Source of the DNA: Bryobacteraceae bacterium
Lineage (GTDB): Bacteria; Acidobacteriota; Terriglobia; Bryobacterales; Bryobacteraceae
Reading direction: 5' to 3'
NCBI GenBank assembly: GCA_025928545.1
Contig: JAICJH010000001.1
Span: 1-64,000, forward strand
Length of the DNA: 64,000 bases
The notes under the pieces: model-generated
The model's input: the letters and a program-made list of their open reading frames with translations, nothing else
Database searches by the model: none
Told to the model about the DNA's origin: nothing
Translations under genes and position numbers: made by a program
Part shown: positions 1-11,079 of the stretch, in pieces
How positions within the stretch are numbered: the stretch's first letter is position 1
Layout of the letters: the number at the start of each line of letters is the position of its first letter

Positions 1-2316
<2,316 letters not shown>

Positions 2317-2356
2317 GAAAACTCCAGATTAGACTAAATTCCAATAAAGCGCAAGC

Positions 2357-3025
2357 TTGAAGTATCATGGAAACTGCCGTTTGCCACTGAACCCGACCAC
2401 TACCGAACTGGAAGCCGTGCTTCCGGCCGATCTGCCGAATCGCGAACGGGTTATTTGCAGCGCCGCCAGACATCTGGAACTTCTGACGGAGATCAATCAG
2501 GTCATGAATCTGACGCGGATTACAACTCCCCGCGACGCGGCCATTAAACACATTCTCGATTCCGTGTTGCCATGGAAGCTGTTTGCCCACGCAAAAACGG
2601 TCCTCGACGCAGGTACCGGGCCTGGCTTTCCTGGCTTGCCGCTGGCACTAACCCTTCCCGCAACACGCTTTACTTTGGCCGAATCAACAGGCAAGAAGGC
2701 CCGGTTTGTGGAGAGCGTGATCGCCGATCTGAAACTTCCAAATGCTCGCGTGCTGCCGGAACGGGTGGAAGACATCGGAAAGCGGGAGCAGTTTGAAATT
2801 GTGACAGCGCGCGCATTTGCTCCGATGCCGAAAGCGCTGAAGATGCTCGCCCCGTTATTGAAAAAAGGCTCCCGCGCGCTGCTGTACAAGGGGCCTGAAA
2901 TTGAGGCAGAGATTGCCGAAGCCTCCCGGGAGGCGGCTTCACTCGGCGTAAAATTTGAAATCCTCATGCATTACGAATTGCCGGATTCCCTTGGCGCCCG
3001 GAATATTGTACAGATTTCGAGATAG
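2357..3025 (+). CDS. rsmG: 16S rRNA (guanine527-N7)-methyltransferase RsmG
   Basis: SAM-dependent methyltransferase (GidB family) that makes m7G527 in 16S rRNA. Visible family marks are INQVMNLTRI, the KHILDSVLPW segment, the SAM-binding loop DAGTGPGFPGLPLAL and the TARAFAPMPKAL motif near the middle. The longest frame opens at TTG 2357 (222 residues), but its first ten or so residues are unlike the family and a GTG at 2417 is an alternative start. mqnB follows after 12 bases, so the two are probably cotranscribed. The gene is divergent from the PerR-type regulator. Function is secure; the start is not. Confidence 0.92.
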   Translation: MKYHGNCRLPLNPTTTELEAVLPADLPNRERVICSAARHLELLTEINQVMNLTRITTPRDAAIKHILDSVLPWKLFAHAKTVLDAGTGPGFPGLPLALTLPATRFTLAESTGKKARFVESVIADLKLPNARVLPERVEDIGKREQFEIVTARAFAPMPKALKMLAPLLKKGSRALLYKGPEIEAEIAEASREAASLGVKFEILMHYELPDSLGARNIVQISR

Positions 3026-3037
3026 AGTTCCGATCCC

Positions 3038-3676
3038 GTGCCCACCGATCTCATCGTCTGCGTTGCGACTGAACTCGAAGGCTCCCTTCTCAAACCTCAT
3101 TTGCCTATCCTTGTGACCGGCGTGGGTGCAGTGAATGCCGCCATCGCGCTGACTCGTTTTCTGGAGCGAGAAGGTGCGCGCGCAGTCATTTCTTGTGGGA
3201 TCGGCGGCGCTTATCCCGGATCCGGGCTGTCTGTGGCAAGCGCCGTGTGGGCGGCGAGCGAATGTTACGGCGACCTTGGCGCGGCTTCATCCGGCGGCTT
3301 TCTCGACATGCAGGCGCTTGGGTTTCCCGTTATCGCCGGAACCACACCGCGGTACAACAGCCTGCCGATCACCATCAGACCCGGTGGCGACATAGCGCCG
3401 TTTGTCACAGTCAACACATGCACTGGCGACGTGACTGCTGCCCGTGAAATTGAAGCGCGGACTGGCGGTTGGGTGGAGAGTATGGAAGGCGCCGCTATCG
3501 CCCATGTGGCCACGGTGTATGGAATTCCGGTGGGCGAGGTGCGTGGGATCAGCAACCCGGTGGGCAACAGGGACCGTTCCGTGTGGCGGGTGAAAGAAGC
3601 GGCGGTTGCGGCGCAGGAAAGTTTGCTTGACGCCTGGCGACGGGGCCTGTTGAATCCGGGCGTTCGCACTGACTGA
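3038..3676 (+). CDS. mqnB: Futalosine hydrolase MqnB
   Basis: A 212-residue member of the purine nucleoside phosphorylase/MTA nucleosidase fold. MqnB hydrolyses futalosine in the alternative (futalosine) menaquinone pathway. Diagnostic stretches are the N-terminal CVATELEGSLL, the glycine-rich ISCGIGGAYPGSGL loop, the WVESMEGAAIAHVA active-site segment (ESMEGA pattern) and the later GEVRGISNPVG. Start is GTG 3038 with only a weak purine stretch before it. No other menaquinone gene is in the window, so the pathway assignment rests on this protein alone; a general nucleosidase is the main alternative. Confidence 0.85.
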   Translation: MPTDLIVCVATELEGSLLKPHLPILVTGVGAVNAAIALTRFLEREGARAVISCGIGGAYPGSGLSVASAVWAASECYGDLGAASSGGFLDMQALGFPVIAGTTPRYNSLPITIRPGGDIAPFVTVNTCTGDVTAAREIEARTGGWVESMEGAAIAHVATVYGIPVGEVRGISNPVGNRDRSVWRVKEAAVAAQESLLDAWRRGLLNPGVRTD

Positions 3677-3695
3677 GCGGGCGCCTCGATACTCC

Positions 3696-4448
3696 TTACC
3701 GCTCTAAACTACGAAGGATTTCGGCATCCGAAACCTTTTCTCGCTCGCCACCGAGCACGATAATGTGCCACGGTCCCGTCCACGGTGTCGGAGTTTTGAA
3801 CGCCGGAACCTGATCCGGCACACCCCCCGGCAGGTGACTAACCATCGTCTGAACATCGAACCGCTTCAGTTCCATCCTGGGGAATCCGTCCACGAATTGA
3901 CTGAAGATGCCAGCCCATCCTGCACCTGGGACTTCACGAATAAATGGAAGCGCCGCGTGTTCCGGCAATGCCCCGGCCGACTTTTCGGCGAAGTGAAACT
4001 GGGTGACGTCGTCCTCAATCGCCAGATCGAACAGCAGCGCCGATCTCGGCACAATGTACCGGAACGCGACTCCTTCATTCCAAACACGTACTTCGAACTG
4101 AAGCCTGCGGCCGGTGGTGCTGGTCTGCAGGTAATCGGCCCAAAGCCCGTTGTAATGCGCGTCGTGGAGGGACTTGTCCGCACTGAGCCCGACATTATCC
4201 CCCAGCATGGGCTCCTGAAAGAGAATAGCCAGGCCAAGATATGACGTGTCGATGACCGGTTTGCCGCGCCACCACAACTGGTATGCGAGCGAGTTCAGAA
4301 TGGCGCCGTCCGGCAGCGAAGTGAACAGGCGGAATTCGATCTGGCCATCCGGCGATTTCACGCTGCGCTCGTCCTGCGCGAAAGCTGGAAGCGCCCCAAG
4401 ACAGAGCGCGAGGGCAAGCCACTTCAGCCTGCCCCGCACCCGAACCAT
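3696..4448 (-). CDS. Secreted stand-alone GH97 N-terminal-domain protein
   Basis: A 250-residue exported protein with a clear signal peptide (WLALALCLGALPAFA, then QDE). The mature part opens with VKSPDGQIEFRLFT and continues with YQLWWRGKPVIDTSYLGL and RVWNEGVAFRYIVP, which match the beta-sandwich N-terminal domain of family 97 glycoside hydrolases. Family members are normally 600-700 residues and carry a TIM-barrel catalytic domain; this one stops after the first domain, so it probably lacks catalysis and may bind carbohydrate. The ATG at 4448 overlaps the upstream iorB stop as TAATG, a reinitiation arrangement; the longer TTG-started frame from 4457 is unlikely. Confidence 0.7.
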   Translation of the reverse strand: MVRVRGRLKWLALALCLGALPAFAQDERSVKSPDGQIEFRLFTSLPDGAILNSLAYQLWWRGKPVIDTSYLGLAILFQEPMLGDNVGLSADKSLHDAHYNGLWADYLQTSTTGRRLQFEVRVWNEGVAFRYIVPRSALLFDLAIEDDVTQFHFAEKSAGALPEHAALPFIREVPGAGWAGIFSQFVDGFPRMELKRFDVQTMVSHLPGGVPDQVPAFKTPTPWTGPWHIIVLGGEREKVSDAEILRSLER

Positions 4449-6694
4449 TACGCCCAACTAAAGCCGTGATCGGCCAGCGGTAGAGAGCGAACCCGTTCTC
4501 CGGAAGCCGCGAAGATCGCGTTTGCCAGAGCCGGTACAATCGGCGGAAGCGACGGCTCACCGAGTCCAGTCGGGCGGTTGTCGCTCGTCAGGAAGTGCAC
4601 TTCGATCACAGGCGGCGACTGCGCCATCCGAATCATTCCGTGCTGGTGGAAATTCGTCTGTTCGACGCGGCCCTTTTCGATCGTGATTTTCTGCGACATC
4701 GCTTCGCTCAAACCATCGATGATGCCGCCCTGAACGATGTTCTCCGCAGCCCCTGGATTGATAATCTGGCTGCCGACGTCCGCCGCTACCCAGACCTTTT
4801 GAATTTTAACTTTCTTTGCGGAATCCACAGACGCCTGCACGACCTCCGCGAAATATCCCTGATGGCTGAAGTGGAAGGCGACACCCATGCCGGTACCCTT
4901 CGGCAGAGTCGTCTTACCCCAATTCGATTTCTCGGCAACGAGTTGCAATACACCCTTTGCGCGTGAAGCATTGAAACCGCCACCGAAGCCGCCTCCCCGC
5001 CCGCCACCCGCCGCCGGAGCCGCGGCCTGTTCGGCGGCCAGCAAATCGAGGCGGAGTTGAACTGGATCCTTGCCCGCCGCATGAGCCACTTCGTCGAGGA
5101 ACGAATGAATGACAAATGCGATAGCGTTGCTGCCCGGCGCGCGCAATGCCCCTGTCCGGAGACCCAGGGGCATGGTGGAAACATGCAGCTCGTAGTTCGG
5201 AACGAACTTCTGAGGAAACTCCGTCGCACCGATGGTGCCCGTAACGGGCGTCGTACCTTCCGCGTAACCGACGAAATGATTCCGCCAGGCAACAATCTTG
5301 CCCGAGGCATCCACACCGGCCCGCAGGTACTGGAAGCCGCCGGGACGATAGTAATCGTGCTGCATATCGTCCTCGCGGGACCAAAGCAGTTTGACCGGGA
5401 CGCCCGCTTCTTTGGCGATATAGGCAGCTTCCACCATGTAATCGTTGGTGAGACGGCGTCCAAAGCCGCCACCGCCGCGAGTCATGTGGAGCGTGACATC
5501 ATCCGGCTTAATCCCGAGAACCTGAGCAACCGATGTCCGGCCCTGACCAGGCTGCTGACTATCCGACCAGATTTCGATCTTGCCGTTTTTGAAGCTGGCT
5601 GTCGCCGTCTGTGGTTCCAGCGGCGCATGTGAGATGAAGGGATACGCGTAGGCCGCTTCCACGACTTTGGCTGCACTCTTGATGGCTGTGTCGAAGTCGC
5701 CATCCTTACGGCTGGTGGTCATCGGAGCCTGCTTGCTCATCGCGTCAGCCTTTTGCTGGAACCCGGTGCTGCTGCCGCCGGCATTGGGGCCTTCGTTCCA
5801 AACCACCTTCAGCGCCTGACGCGCTTTTTGAGCATGCCACCAGGTTTCGCCCAGAATCGCTACGCCGCTGACCACATCGCCCGGTCTGCCGCTAATGGCG
5901 GTTAGTTCCGGCCGATCCACAACGAAGGCATTCTTAATGCCGGGCATTTTCTTGATTTCATCCAGGTTGGCGCTGCCCACCTTTCCGCCCAGGACAGGAC
6001 AGCGTTCGAAAACCGCATACTGCATCCCCGGCACTTTCACGTCAATCGTAAAGATTGGTTTTCCTGTCACGATTTGCGAAAGGTCGACTTGCTTTTGCGT
6101 ATGGCCGATGATCTTGTAGGTGGCCGGGTCCTTGAGCTTCAAAGTTGCGAAGTCCGGTACCGGCAGAGTGGCCACTTTGGCCGCCAGTTCGCCATAGCCC
6201 AGAGATTTACCGGCTGCCATGACACGTCCGGAAGCGGTTGTGCACTGCGCCTCGGGCACGCCCCAGGTCTGCGCCGCAGCGGTAATGAACATCGCGCGAC
6301 CGGCCGCACCCACCTGCCGCATTGGTTCCCAGTTGGTCGGGGTTGCAGTGCTGCCTCCGGCGCTTTGGGCGTTGTATTTCGAAGGTTCGTAATCCGCCTG
6401 CTCGATTTTGACTTTGTTCCAGTCAACATCCAGTTCCTCGGCGATGAGCATGGGCAGCATAGTCTTGATGCCCTGCCCGACTTCGGGATTCTTCGCGACG
6501 ATTGTGACAGTTCCGTCCGCGGCAACCTTGAAATAATTCACGGGCGCTGGCGGTGCCTGCGGTGGGCCACCACGGCCCTGGGCTGCTGCCTCCTGTTCCG
6601 TGGCCAGGCCGAACATAATTCCGCCGCCGGCCAGCAAACTGATTTTCAGAAAAGAACGGCGTTCGAGTATCATCTGGTTCTCCGTAAGTTTCAT
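4448..6694 (-). CDS. iorB: Molybdopterin-binding oxidoreductase large subunit, IorB-like
   Basis: Large subunit of an isoquinoline 1-oxidoreductase-type molybdenum hydroxylase (xanthine dehydrogenase family), 748 residues. A Tat motif near the N-terminus (RRSFLKISLLAGG) predicts export of the folded holoenzyme. GVAILGETWWHAQKA, TRGGGGFGRRLTNDYMVEAA and a C-terminal GLGEPSLPPIVPALANA segment are characteristic of the IorB/aldehyde dehydrogenase-like group. A Gly/Arg-rich insert lies at about residues 555-572. ATG 6694 is chosen because GAGGAGG sits six bases before it; a GTG at 6709 overlaps that ribosome binding site. The iorA stop lies just upstream. The substrate cannot be told from sequence; no cytochrome subunit is adjacent. 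Confidence 0.85.
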   Translation of the reverse strand: MKLTENQMILERRSFLKISLLAGGGIMFGLATEQEAAAQGRGGPPQAPPAPVNYFKVAADGTVTIVAKNPEVGQGIKTMLPMLIAEELDVDWNKVKIEQADYEPSKYNAQSAGGSTATPTNWEPMRQVGAAGRAMFITAAAQTWGVPEAQCTTASGRVMAAGKSLGYGELAAKVATLPVPDFATLKLKDPATYKIIGHTQKQVDLSQIVTGKPIFTIDVKVPGMQYAVFERCPVLGGKVGSANLDEIKKMPGIKNAFVVDRPELTAISGRPGDVVSGVAILGETWWHAQKARQALKVVWNEGPNAGGSSTGFQQKADAMSKQAPMTTSRKDGDFDTAIKSAAKVVEAAYAYPFISHAPLEPQTATASFKNGKIEIWSDSQQPGQGRTSVAQVLGIKPDDVTLHMTRGGGGFGRRLTNDYMVEAAYIAKEAGVPVKLLWSREDDMQHDYYRPGGFQYLRAGVDASGKIVAWRNHFVGYAEGTTPVTGTIGATEFPQKFVPNYELHVSTMPLGLRTGALRAPGSNAIAFVIHSFLDEVAHAAGKDPVQLRLDLLAAEQAAAPAAGGGRGGGFGGGFNASRAKGVLQLVAEKSNWGKTTLPKGTGMGVAFHFSHQGYFAEVVQASVDSAKKVKIQKVWVAADVGSQIINPGAAENIVQGGIIDGLSEAMSQKITIEKGRVEQTNFHQHGMIRMAQSPPVIEVHFLTSDNRPTGLGEPSLPPIVPALANAIFAASGERVRSLPLADHGFSWA

Positions 6695-6705
6695 CACTGG
6701 CCTCC

Positions 6706-7203
6706 TCACTTCTGACCTGCTGACGCGATGGTCTTCGCGGCTCCGGCAACAGTTGTCCCAGCTGCCTTATGGATTGCCGCCCGAATTCTTGTGTATGTTC
6801 CGCAGCGGCACAGATTGCCGGTCATGGCGGTATCAATGTCTTTATCGGTGGGTTTGGGCGTCTTCGCCAGCAACGCCGCTGCCGACATCATTTGCCCCGC
6901 CTGGCAGTAACCGCACTGGGGCACGTCGAGTTCCTGCCACGCCACTTGCACCGGATGAGTGCCGTCGGCGGACAAGCCTTCCACTGTTGTGATCGGCTGA
7001 TCTTTCACCATGGCAAGTGTGGTTTGACAGCCGCGTACCGGCTGTCCATTGAGGTGGATCGTGCATGCGCCGCACAGTCCCATGCCGCAGCCAAACTTTG
7101 TGCCGCGCAGGTCGAGCATGTCACGCAGTACCCACAGCAGCGGCATATCGGCCGGGGCGTCCACCGTGCTGGTGTGTCCGTTCACGTTCAGTTTAAAAGC
7201 CAT
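6706..7203 (-). CDS. iorA: (2Fe-2S)-binding small subunit, IorA-like
   Basis: A 165-residue electron-transfer subunit of a molybdenum hydroxylase. The N-terminal ferredoxin fold carries the plant-type cluster ligands C39, C44, C47 and C59 ([17 protein letters not shown]). The helical domain carries the second cluster ligands C97, C100, C132 and C134 (CGYCQAGQ and LCRCGTY). There is no signal peptide, so it is presumably exported with the Tat-tagged partner. It is directly upstream of the large subunit, its stop lying just before the partner's ribosome binding site. Length and ligand spacing are normal for the family. Confidence 0.9.
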   Translation of the reverse strand: MAFKLNVNGHTSTVDAPADMPLLWVLRDMLDLRGTKFGCGMGLCGACTIHLNGQPVRGCQTTLAMVKDQPITTVEGLSADGTHPVQVAWQELDVPQCGYCQAGQMMSAAALLAKTPKPTDKDIDTAMTGNLCRCGTYTRIRAAIHKAAGTTVAGAAKTIASAGQK

Positions 7204-7331
7204 AATCTTTCTCCAGGTGTCTACGGATTATCTCACTTCACAGGTCGGGACCCGGCGGGGTGTCGCCGTTCCGATCTTCCCGATTTTTGCTTTCCCCATT
7301 GTGCCACCGTTTCATCAGACTGTTGTTGGCC

Positions 7332-8579
7332 CTACCGGAACAGCTTCGGAGCGACCTCATGCAGATAGGTCCGCCAATTCGCCCATTCATGACCGCCGGG
7401 CGTTTCCAGAGTTTCGATTTTCACGCCGCGCCTCTTAAATTCATCAATGACGGCGAGGCCGTTGGCGCGCGCGATATCTGTCTGGCCCCAGCCCCACCAG
7501 AATAGTTTGAGCTTTGAGTTGTAAGCCGGAATCTTCGCCGCCTCGCTTGTATAGAAGAACTGCCGGTCGCTCTCCAAAATCCATCCGGAACTCATTACCG
7601 CCACATAACTGAAAGTTCCCAGATTATGCAGACCTGTGTTCAGCGTCTGGATGCCACCCATGGAGAGGCCCGAAAGGGCGCGGCTTTCAGGCGTAGTCAG
7701 CGTGCGGTAGTGGCTTTCAATAAAGGGAATGATGTCCTTCAGCATTTCGCTATTGAAGGGATCCTTCGTGGCGTCCGATGTCATAACCTGCCCGCCGGCT
7801 GGTGTCCATCCCGACGGCATCACGATAAGCATCGGCTTCGCTTTCTTCTCCGCGATCAGGTTGTCGAGGATGTCATTCGCACGGCCAACGGTCGACCAGG
7901 AGATCGCTGTATCGCCGCCTCCGTGGATCAGATAAAGTACCGGATACTTCACCGCGTCCTTTTCGTAACCCGGTGGCGTGTAGACGTACATTTCGCGGCG
8001 CGCGTTGCCGAGCGCCGAGGCGACATAGCGGGCCTGCGAGACAGCGCCGTGCGGAACATCGCGTGTTTCGGAGAAATCGCCGGGCACGATGAGCAGACTT
8101 TGCACCTGCGTCTGGCTCGATGAGGTGACCACATTGCGCGGATCGACTATCGTCACTCCGTCGACGTTGAACGTATACCGCCAGGCGCCAGGCTTTATGG
8201 CGCGAACTGTGGTTCCGCTCCAGACTCCGTCCGCACTCTTCAACATGACGACCGCGGCGGGGCCGCCGCGACTCGCTCCGCCGCCCGATGCGGCGGGCGT
8301 GGAATCCGGTTCAGCGGCAGCAAGCCCCTGGGAGATGTCCCCACCCACGGCGACGGCGGACACTTGTGGCGCGTAAAGCCGGAAAGTCACCCGGCCGTTG
8401 CCCTCGATCTGCGGCGAGACAATCGCAGGACCGCCGCGCCCTCCGCCTCTGCCCGCGGCGCCCGAGGCTCCGGCCGGCGGCTGGGCCAGAAGAGATCCGC
8501 CGAGCAGGACAGCAGCCCAGAAAACCGGCACTATGTGTGTCGCATGAATTTTTGTTGGCACGATTCGCCAGCTTATCAT
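7332..8579 (-). CDS. Secreted esterase, alpha/beta hydrolase with N-terminal Ig-like domain
   Basis: A 415-residue exported hydrolase of the esterase D/enterochelin esterase group. A hydrophobic leader (VPVFWAAVLLGGSLLAQ) is followed by a Gly/Arg-rich tract (about residues 38-50), an early-set beta-sandwich (GRVTFRLYAPQVSAVAV) and the alpha/beta-hydrolase domain. The nucleophile is the Ser of SGLSMGGIQTL, and the His is in GGHEWANWR near the C-terminus; YLIHGGGDTA gives the oxyanion region. Related proteins act on feruloyl, acetyl-xylan or siderophore esters, but the substrate here is unknown. The 128-base gap to iorA holds nothing I recognise. Confidence 0.8.
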   Translation of the reverse strand: MISWRIVPTKIHATHIVPVFWAAVLLGGSLLAQPPAGASGAAGRGGGRGGPAIVSPQIEGNGRVTFRLYAPQVSAVAVGGDISQGLAAAEPDSTPAASGGGASRGGPAAVVMLKSADGVWSGTTVRAIKPGAWRYTFNVDGVTIVDPRNVVTSSSQTQVQSLLIVPGDFSETRDVPHGAVSQARYVASALGNARREMYVYTPPGYEKDAVKYPVLYLIHGGGDTAISWSTVGRANDILDNLIAEKKAKPMLIVMPSGWTPAGGQVMTSDATKDPFNSEMLKDIIPFIESHYRTLTTPESRALSGLSMGGIQTLNTGLHNLGTFSYVAVMSSGWILESDRQFFYTSEAAKIPAYNSKLKLFWWGWGQTDIARANGLAVIDEFKRRGVKIETLETPGGHEWANWRTYLHEVAPKLFR

Positions 8580-8701
8580 CCGCGCGGGTTCAATACCAAT
8601 GCGATCTCATCGGCGTGCACCGCATTGTACCGGCAGTGATTTCTGGTTTCCTGAGCATCTTCAGTGTTATCATATGAACAGCAGTTCCCCCTTTTTATCC
8701 C

Positions 8702-10303
8702 GTGATCTCAGTAAATAATCTCAGCATGCGCTACGGCGCCAAAGTTCTATTTGACGACGTCAGCACTACGTTCCTGCCGGGCCGCCGATATGGCCTGACC
8801 GGTCCGAACGGATCGGGCAAGTCGACCTTCATGAAGGTACTGACAGGCGAACTAGATGCTCAGAAAGGTACAGTCGTCCGGCCCAAACGGGTCGGCGTTC
8901 TGAGCCAAGACCAGTTTGCATTCGACGCGTTCCGGGTTGTGGATACGGTGATCATGGGAAACCGGCCTCTTTGGCAGGCGCTCGAAGAACGCGAACATCT
9001 CTACGCCAAAACCGAAATGACCGACGAGGACGGCATGCGGCTGGGTGAGTTGGAAGGAATTGTCGCCGAAAACGACGGTTATACGGCGGAAAGCGATGCC
9101 GCAATTCTGCTGGATGGTCTGGATATTCCCGAACCGCTGCATGAGCGCAAAATGAGCGAATTGCAGGGCGGTCAGAAGGTTGGCGTGCTGCTGGCACAGG
9201 CGTTGTTTGGTGTGCCCGATGCGTTACTGCTGGACGAACCTACCAACCACCTGGATCTGGAATCGATTCACTGGTTACAGGACTTCCTGACGCGCTATCA
9301 GGGAACGCTGATTGTGATTTCACACGACAGGCATTTTCTCAACAGCGTCTGTACACATACCGCCGATATCGATTACGAAACGATCATCACTTATACCGGC
9401 GGATACGATGACATGGTGCTGGCTAAGACGCAGGTGCGGTCGCGTCTGGAGGCGCAGAACCAGCAGCGCGAAAAGAAGATTGCGCAGTTGAACGAATTTA
9501 TCGCCCGCTTCTCGGCTGGTACGCGTTCCAGTCAGGTTACATCGCGCAAGAAAGAAGTGGAGCGGCTCGCGACCAGCGATCTGGCGCGTTCGAATATCCA
9601 GCGGCCGTTCCTGAAATTCGAAATGAAGCGGCCTTCCGGGCGGCACGCGCTCGAGATCAAGGGGCTGACGAAGTCGTACGACGACAGCAAGCCGGTGATA
9701 TCAAATTTCACGGCGAGCGTTTCACGTGGAGAAAAGATCGGCATCATCGGCCGCAACGGCGTCGGCAAGACGAGCATACTCCGATCGATTCTGACGACAG
9801 CTCCCGGGTTCAAAGAAAACGACTTTTCCATTGATAGCGGCGTGATCGAATGGGGCCATGAAATTCAGGTCGGTTATTTTGCGCAGGACCATCGCGCGAC
9901 AATTCAGCCTGGGCTCACCGTTTTCGATTGGTTGCAGCAGTTCGATCCGCAGGCGGGCAACGAAGAACTGCGCGGGCTTTTGGGACAGATGCTGTTCAAG
10001 AGCGAAGAAGGGCTGAAACCAACCGCTGCGCTTTCGGGCGGCGAGGCGGCCCGGCTGATCTTTTGCCGCCTGATGCTGCAGAAACCGAACGTGCTGCTGC
10101 TGGATGAACCAACCAACCACCTGGATCTGGAGTCGATCAACGCTTTGAACATATCGCTCCAGAAATATCCGGGCACGCTATTTCTGGTGACTCACGATCA
10201 CGACCTGCTGGAGGAAACGGCCACGCGCATCTGGCGGGTTTCCGGTGAGGGAATTGAAGATTTCAAGGGTGCCTACGAAGAACTGCAGACTGCTACCGCG
10301 TAG
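8702..10303 (+). CDS. ybiT: ABC-F family ATPase, YbiT-like
   Basis: A soluble 533-residue protein with two ABC ATPase domains and no membrane segment, typical of ABC-F translation factors acting at the ribosomal E site. Domain 1 has Walker A GPNGSGKST (34-42), the degenerate signature LQGGQK and LLLDEPTNHLDLES. The inter-domain linker (about 255-310) is rich in charged residues. Domain 2 has GRNGVGKTS, LSGGEAARL and a second LLLDEPTNHLDLES. RYGLTGPNGSGKSTFMK, QDQFAFDAF and the length match YbiT more than EttA or Uup. Start is GTG 8702 with no obvious ribosome binding site; a TGTTATCAT extended -10-like element lies about 30 bases upstream. Confidence 0.9.
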   Translation: MISVNNLSMRYGAKVLFDDVSTTFLPGRRYGLTGPNGSGKSTFMKVLTGELDAQKGTVVRPKRVGVLSQDQFAFDAFRVVDTVIMGNRPLWQALEEREHLYAKTEMTDEDGMRLGELEGIVAENDGYTAESDAAILLDGLDIPEPLHERKMSELQGGQKVGVLLAQALFGVPDALLLDEPTNHLDLESIHWLQDFLTRYQGTLIVISHDRHFLNSVCTHTADIDYETIITYTGGYDDMVLAKTQVRSRLEAQNQQREKKIAQLNEFIARFSAGTRSSQVTSRKKEVERLATSDLARSNIQRPFLKFEMKRPSGRHALEIKGLTKSYDDSKPVISNFTASVSRGEKIGIIGRNGVGKTSILRSILTTAPGFKENDFSIDSGVIEWGHEIQVGYFAQDHRATIQPGLTVFDWLQQFDPQAGNEELRGLLGQMLFKSEEGLKPTAALSGGEAARLIFCRLMLQKPNVLLLDEPTNHLDLESINALNISLQKYPGTLFLVTHDHDLLEETATRIWRVSGEGIEDFKGAYEELQTATA

Positions 10304-10336
10304 ACTGTCGGGCTGATGCGGTATCCACCTGTCGCT

Positions 10337-10993
10337 TCAGAATCTGTAAAATTTGTGTCGGCAGGCACGGCAGCGGAACGGCTGGATGAAGAATAACCGC
10401 AGAAACTCTTCCCACATGCCTGTGCGTGCGGCGCGCCGAACGTTCGACGATGTGCACTTCGGGCAGTAGGCGTTGGGCACCCGCCCGTCTTCGATAAATC
10501 GATCCTGCGCATGCGTTAACTCACGCTGACCGTGCGCTGCTGCCGTCGATTCCAGTTGAGGCGGCAGGTGAGGCGCCGGAGGAGGGAGACGGAAGCCGGG
10601 CACCGCATCGCCGAGGACTTTTTCCAGATTGGTGACAACGTAAGAAACTTTTTGTTCGGAAGACTTCGAGGTATCCCGAAGCCGGCCAATGGTATCCGTC
10701 TGGAGCACCGAGATCTCTTCCAGCTGTGAAATACGGCCGTCGAGCTGTGAAGTAAGAACCTTAGTGCTTTCCTCGACAACGCGCTCGCCCATATCGCGGA
10801 ATCCGCTGACCAGTTTGGACTCCAGCTTCTCCATCTGTTCGCCCACGCGCTCTTCAATCAAACCGGGCAAATCTTCCTTGAAACTTCGTTCGCGCTCACG
10901 AAGCCGGGCTATTTCCGCGGCGCGCGCGCGCTCGGCCAGCAACTCACGAAGCGGGTTGGAGGCTCTGCCAGGCAAATTTCGCGAGCGGCGCAT
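10337..10993 (-). CDS. Coiled-coil protein with C-terminal zinc ribbon
   Basis: Unrecognised protein of 218 residues from ATG 10993; a longer frame from 11041 is less likely. The middle (roughly residues 20-130) is charged and heptad-like (LRERERSFKEDLPGLIEERV, QMEKLESKLVSGF), predicting a long coiled coil. A proline-rich spacer (LPPPAPHLPPQ) leads to a zinc ribbon: CPKCTSSNVRR, then PFRCRACRHKFYRF, the last residues of the protein. AAGGAAG lies 13 bases before the start, and a TACAAT -10-like element is at 11021-11026. No signal peptide, so probably cytoplasmic. It is convergent with ybiT. Function unknown. Confidence 0.65.
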   Translation of the reverse strand: MRRSRNLPGRASNPLRELLAERARAAEIARLRERERSFKEDLPGLIEERVGEQMEKLESKLVSGFRDMGERVVEESTKVLTSQLDGRISQLEEISVLQTDTIGRLRDTSKSSEQKVSYVVTNLEKVLGDAVPGFRLPPPAPHLPPQLESTAAAHGQRELTHAQDRFIEDGRVPNAYCPKCTSSNVRRAARTGMWEEFLRLFFIQPFRCRACRHKFYRF

Positions 10994-11079
10994 GATCGGG
11001 TAACGGCTTCCTTTCTTTCGATTGTATCCCGCCTCACGCAATTGCCGAATCGATTGGTGTAGTCACTTTCGTAGTAGCG

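Noticed and set aside
2329..2344. Imperfect palindrome before perR as a PerR box
   Set aside because: Only 8 of 15 positions agree with the Bacillus-type PerR box and the arms match poorly; AT-rich promoter DNA explains it.
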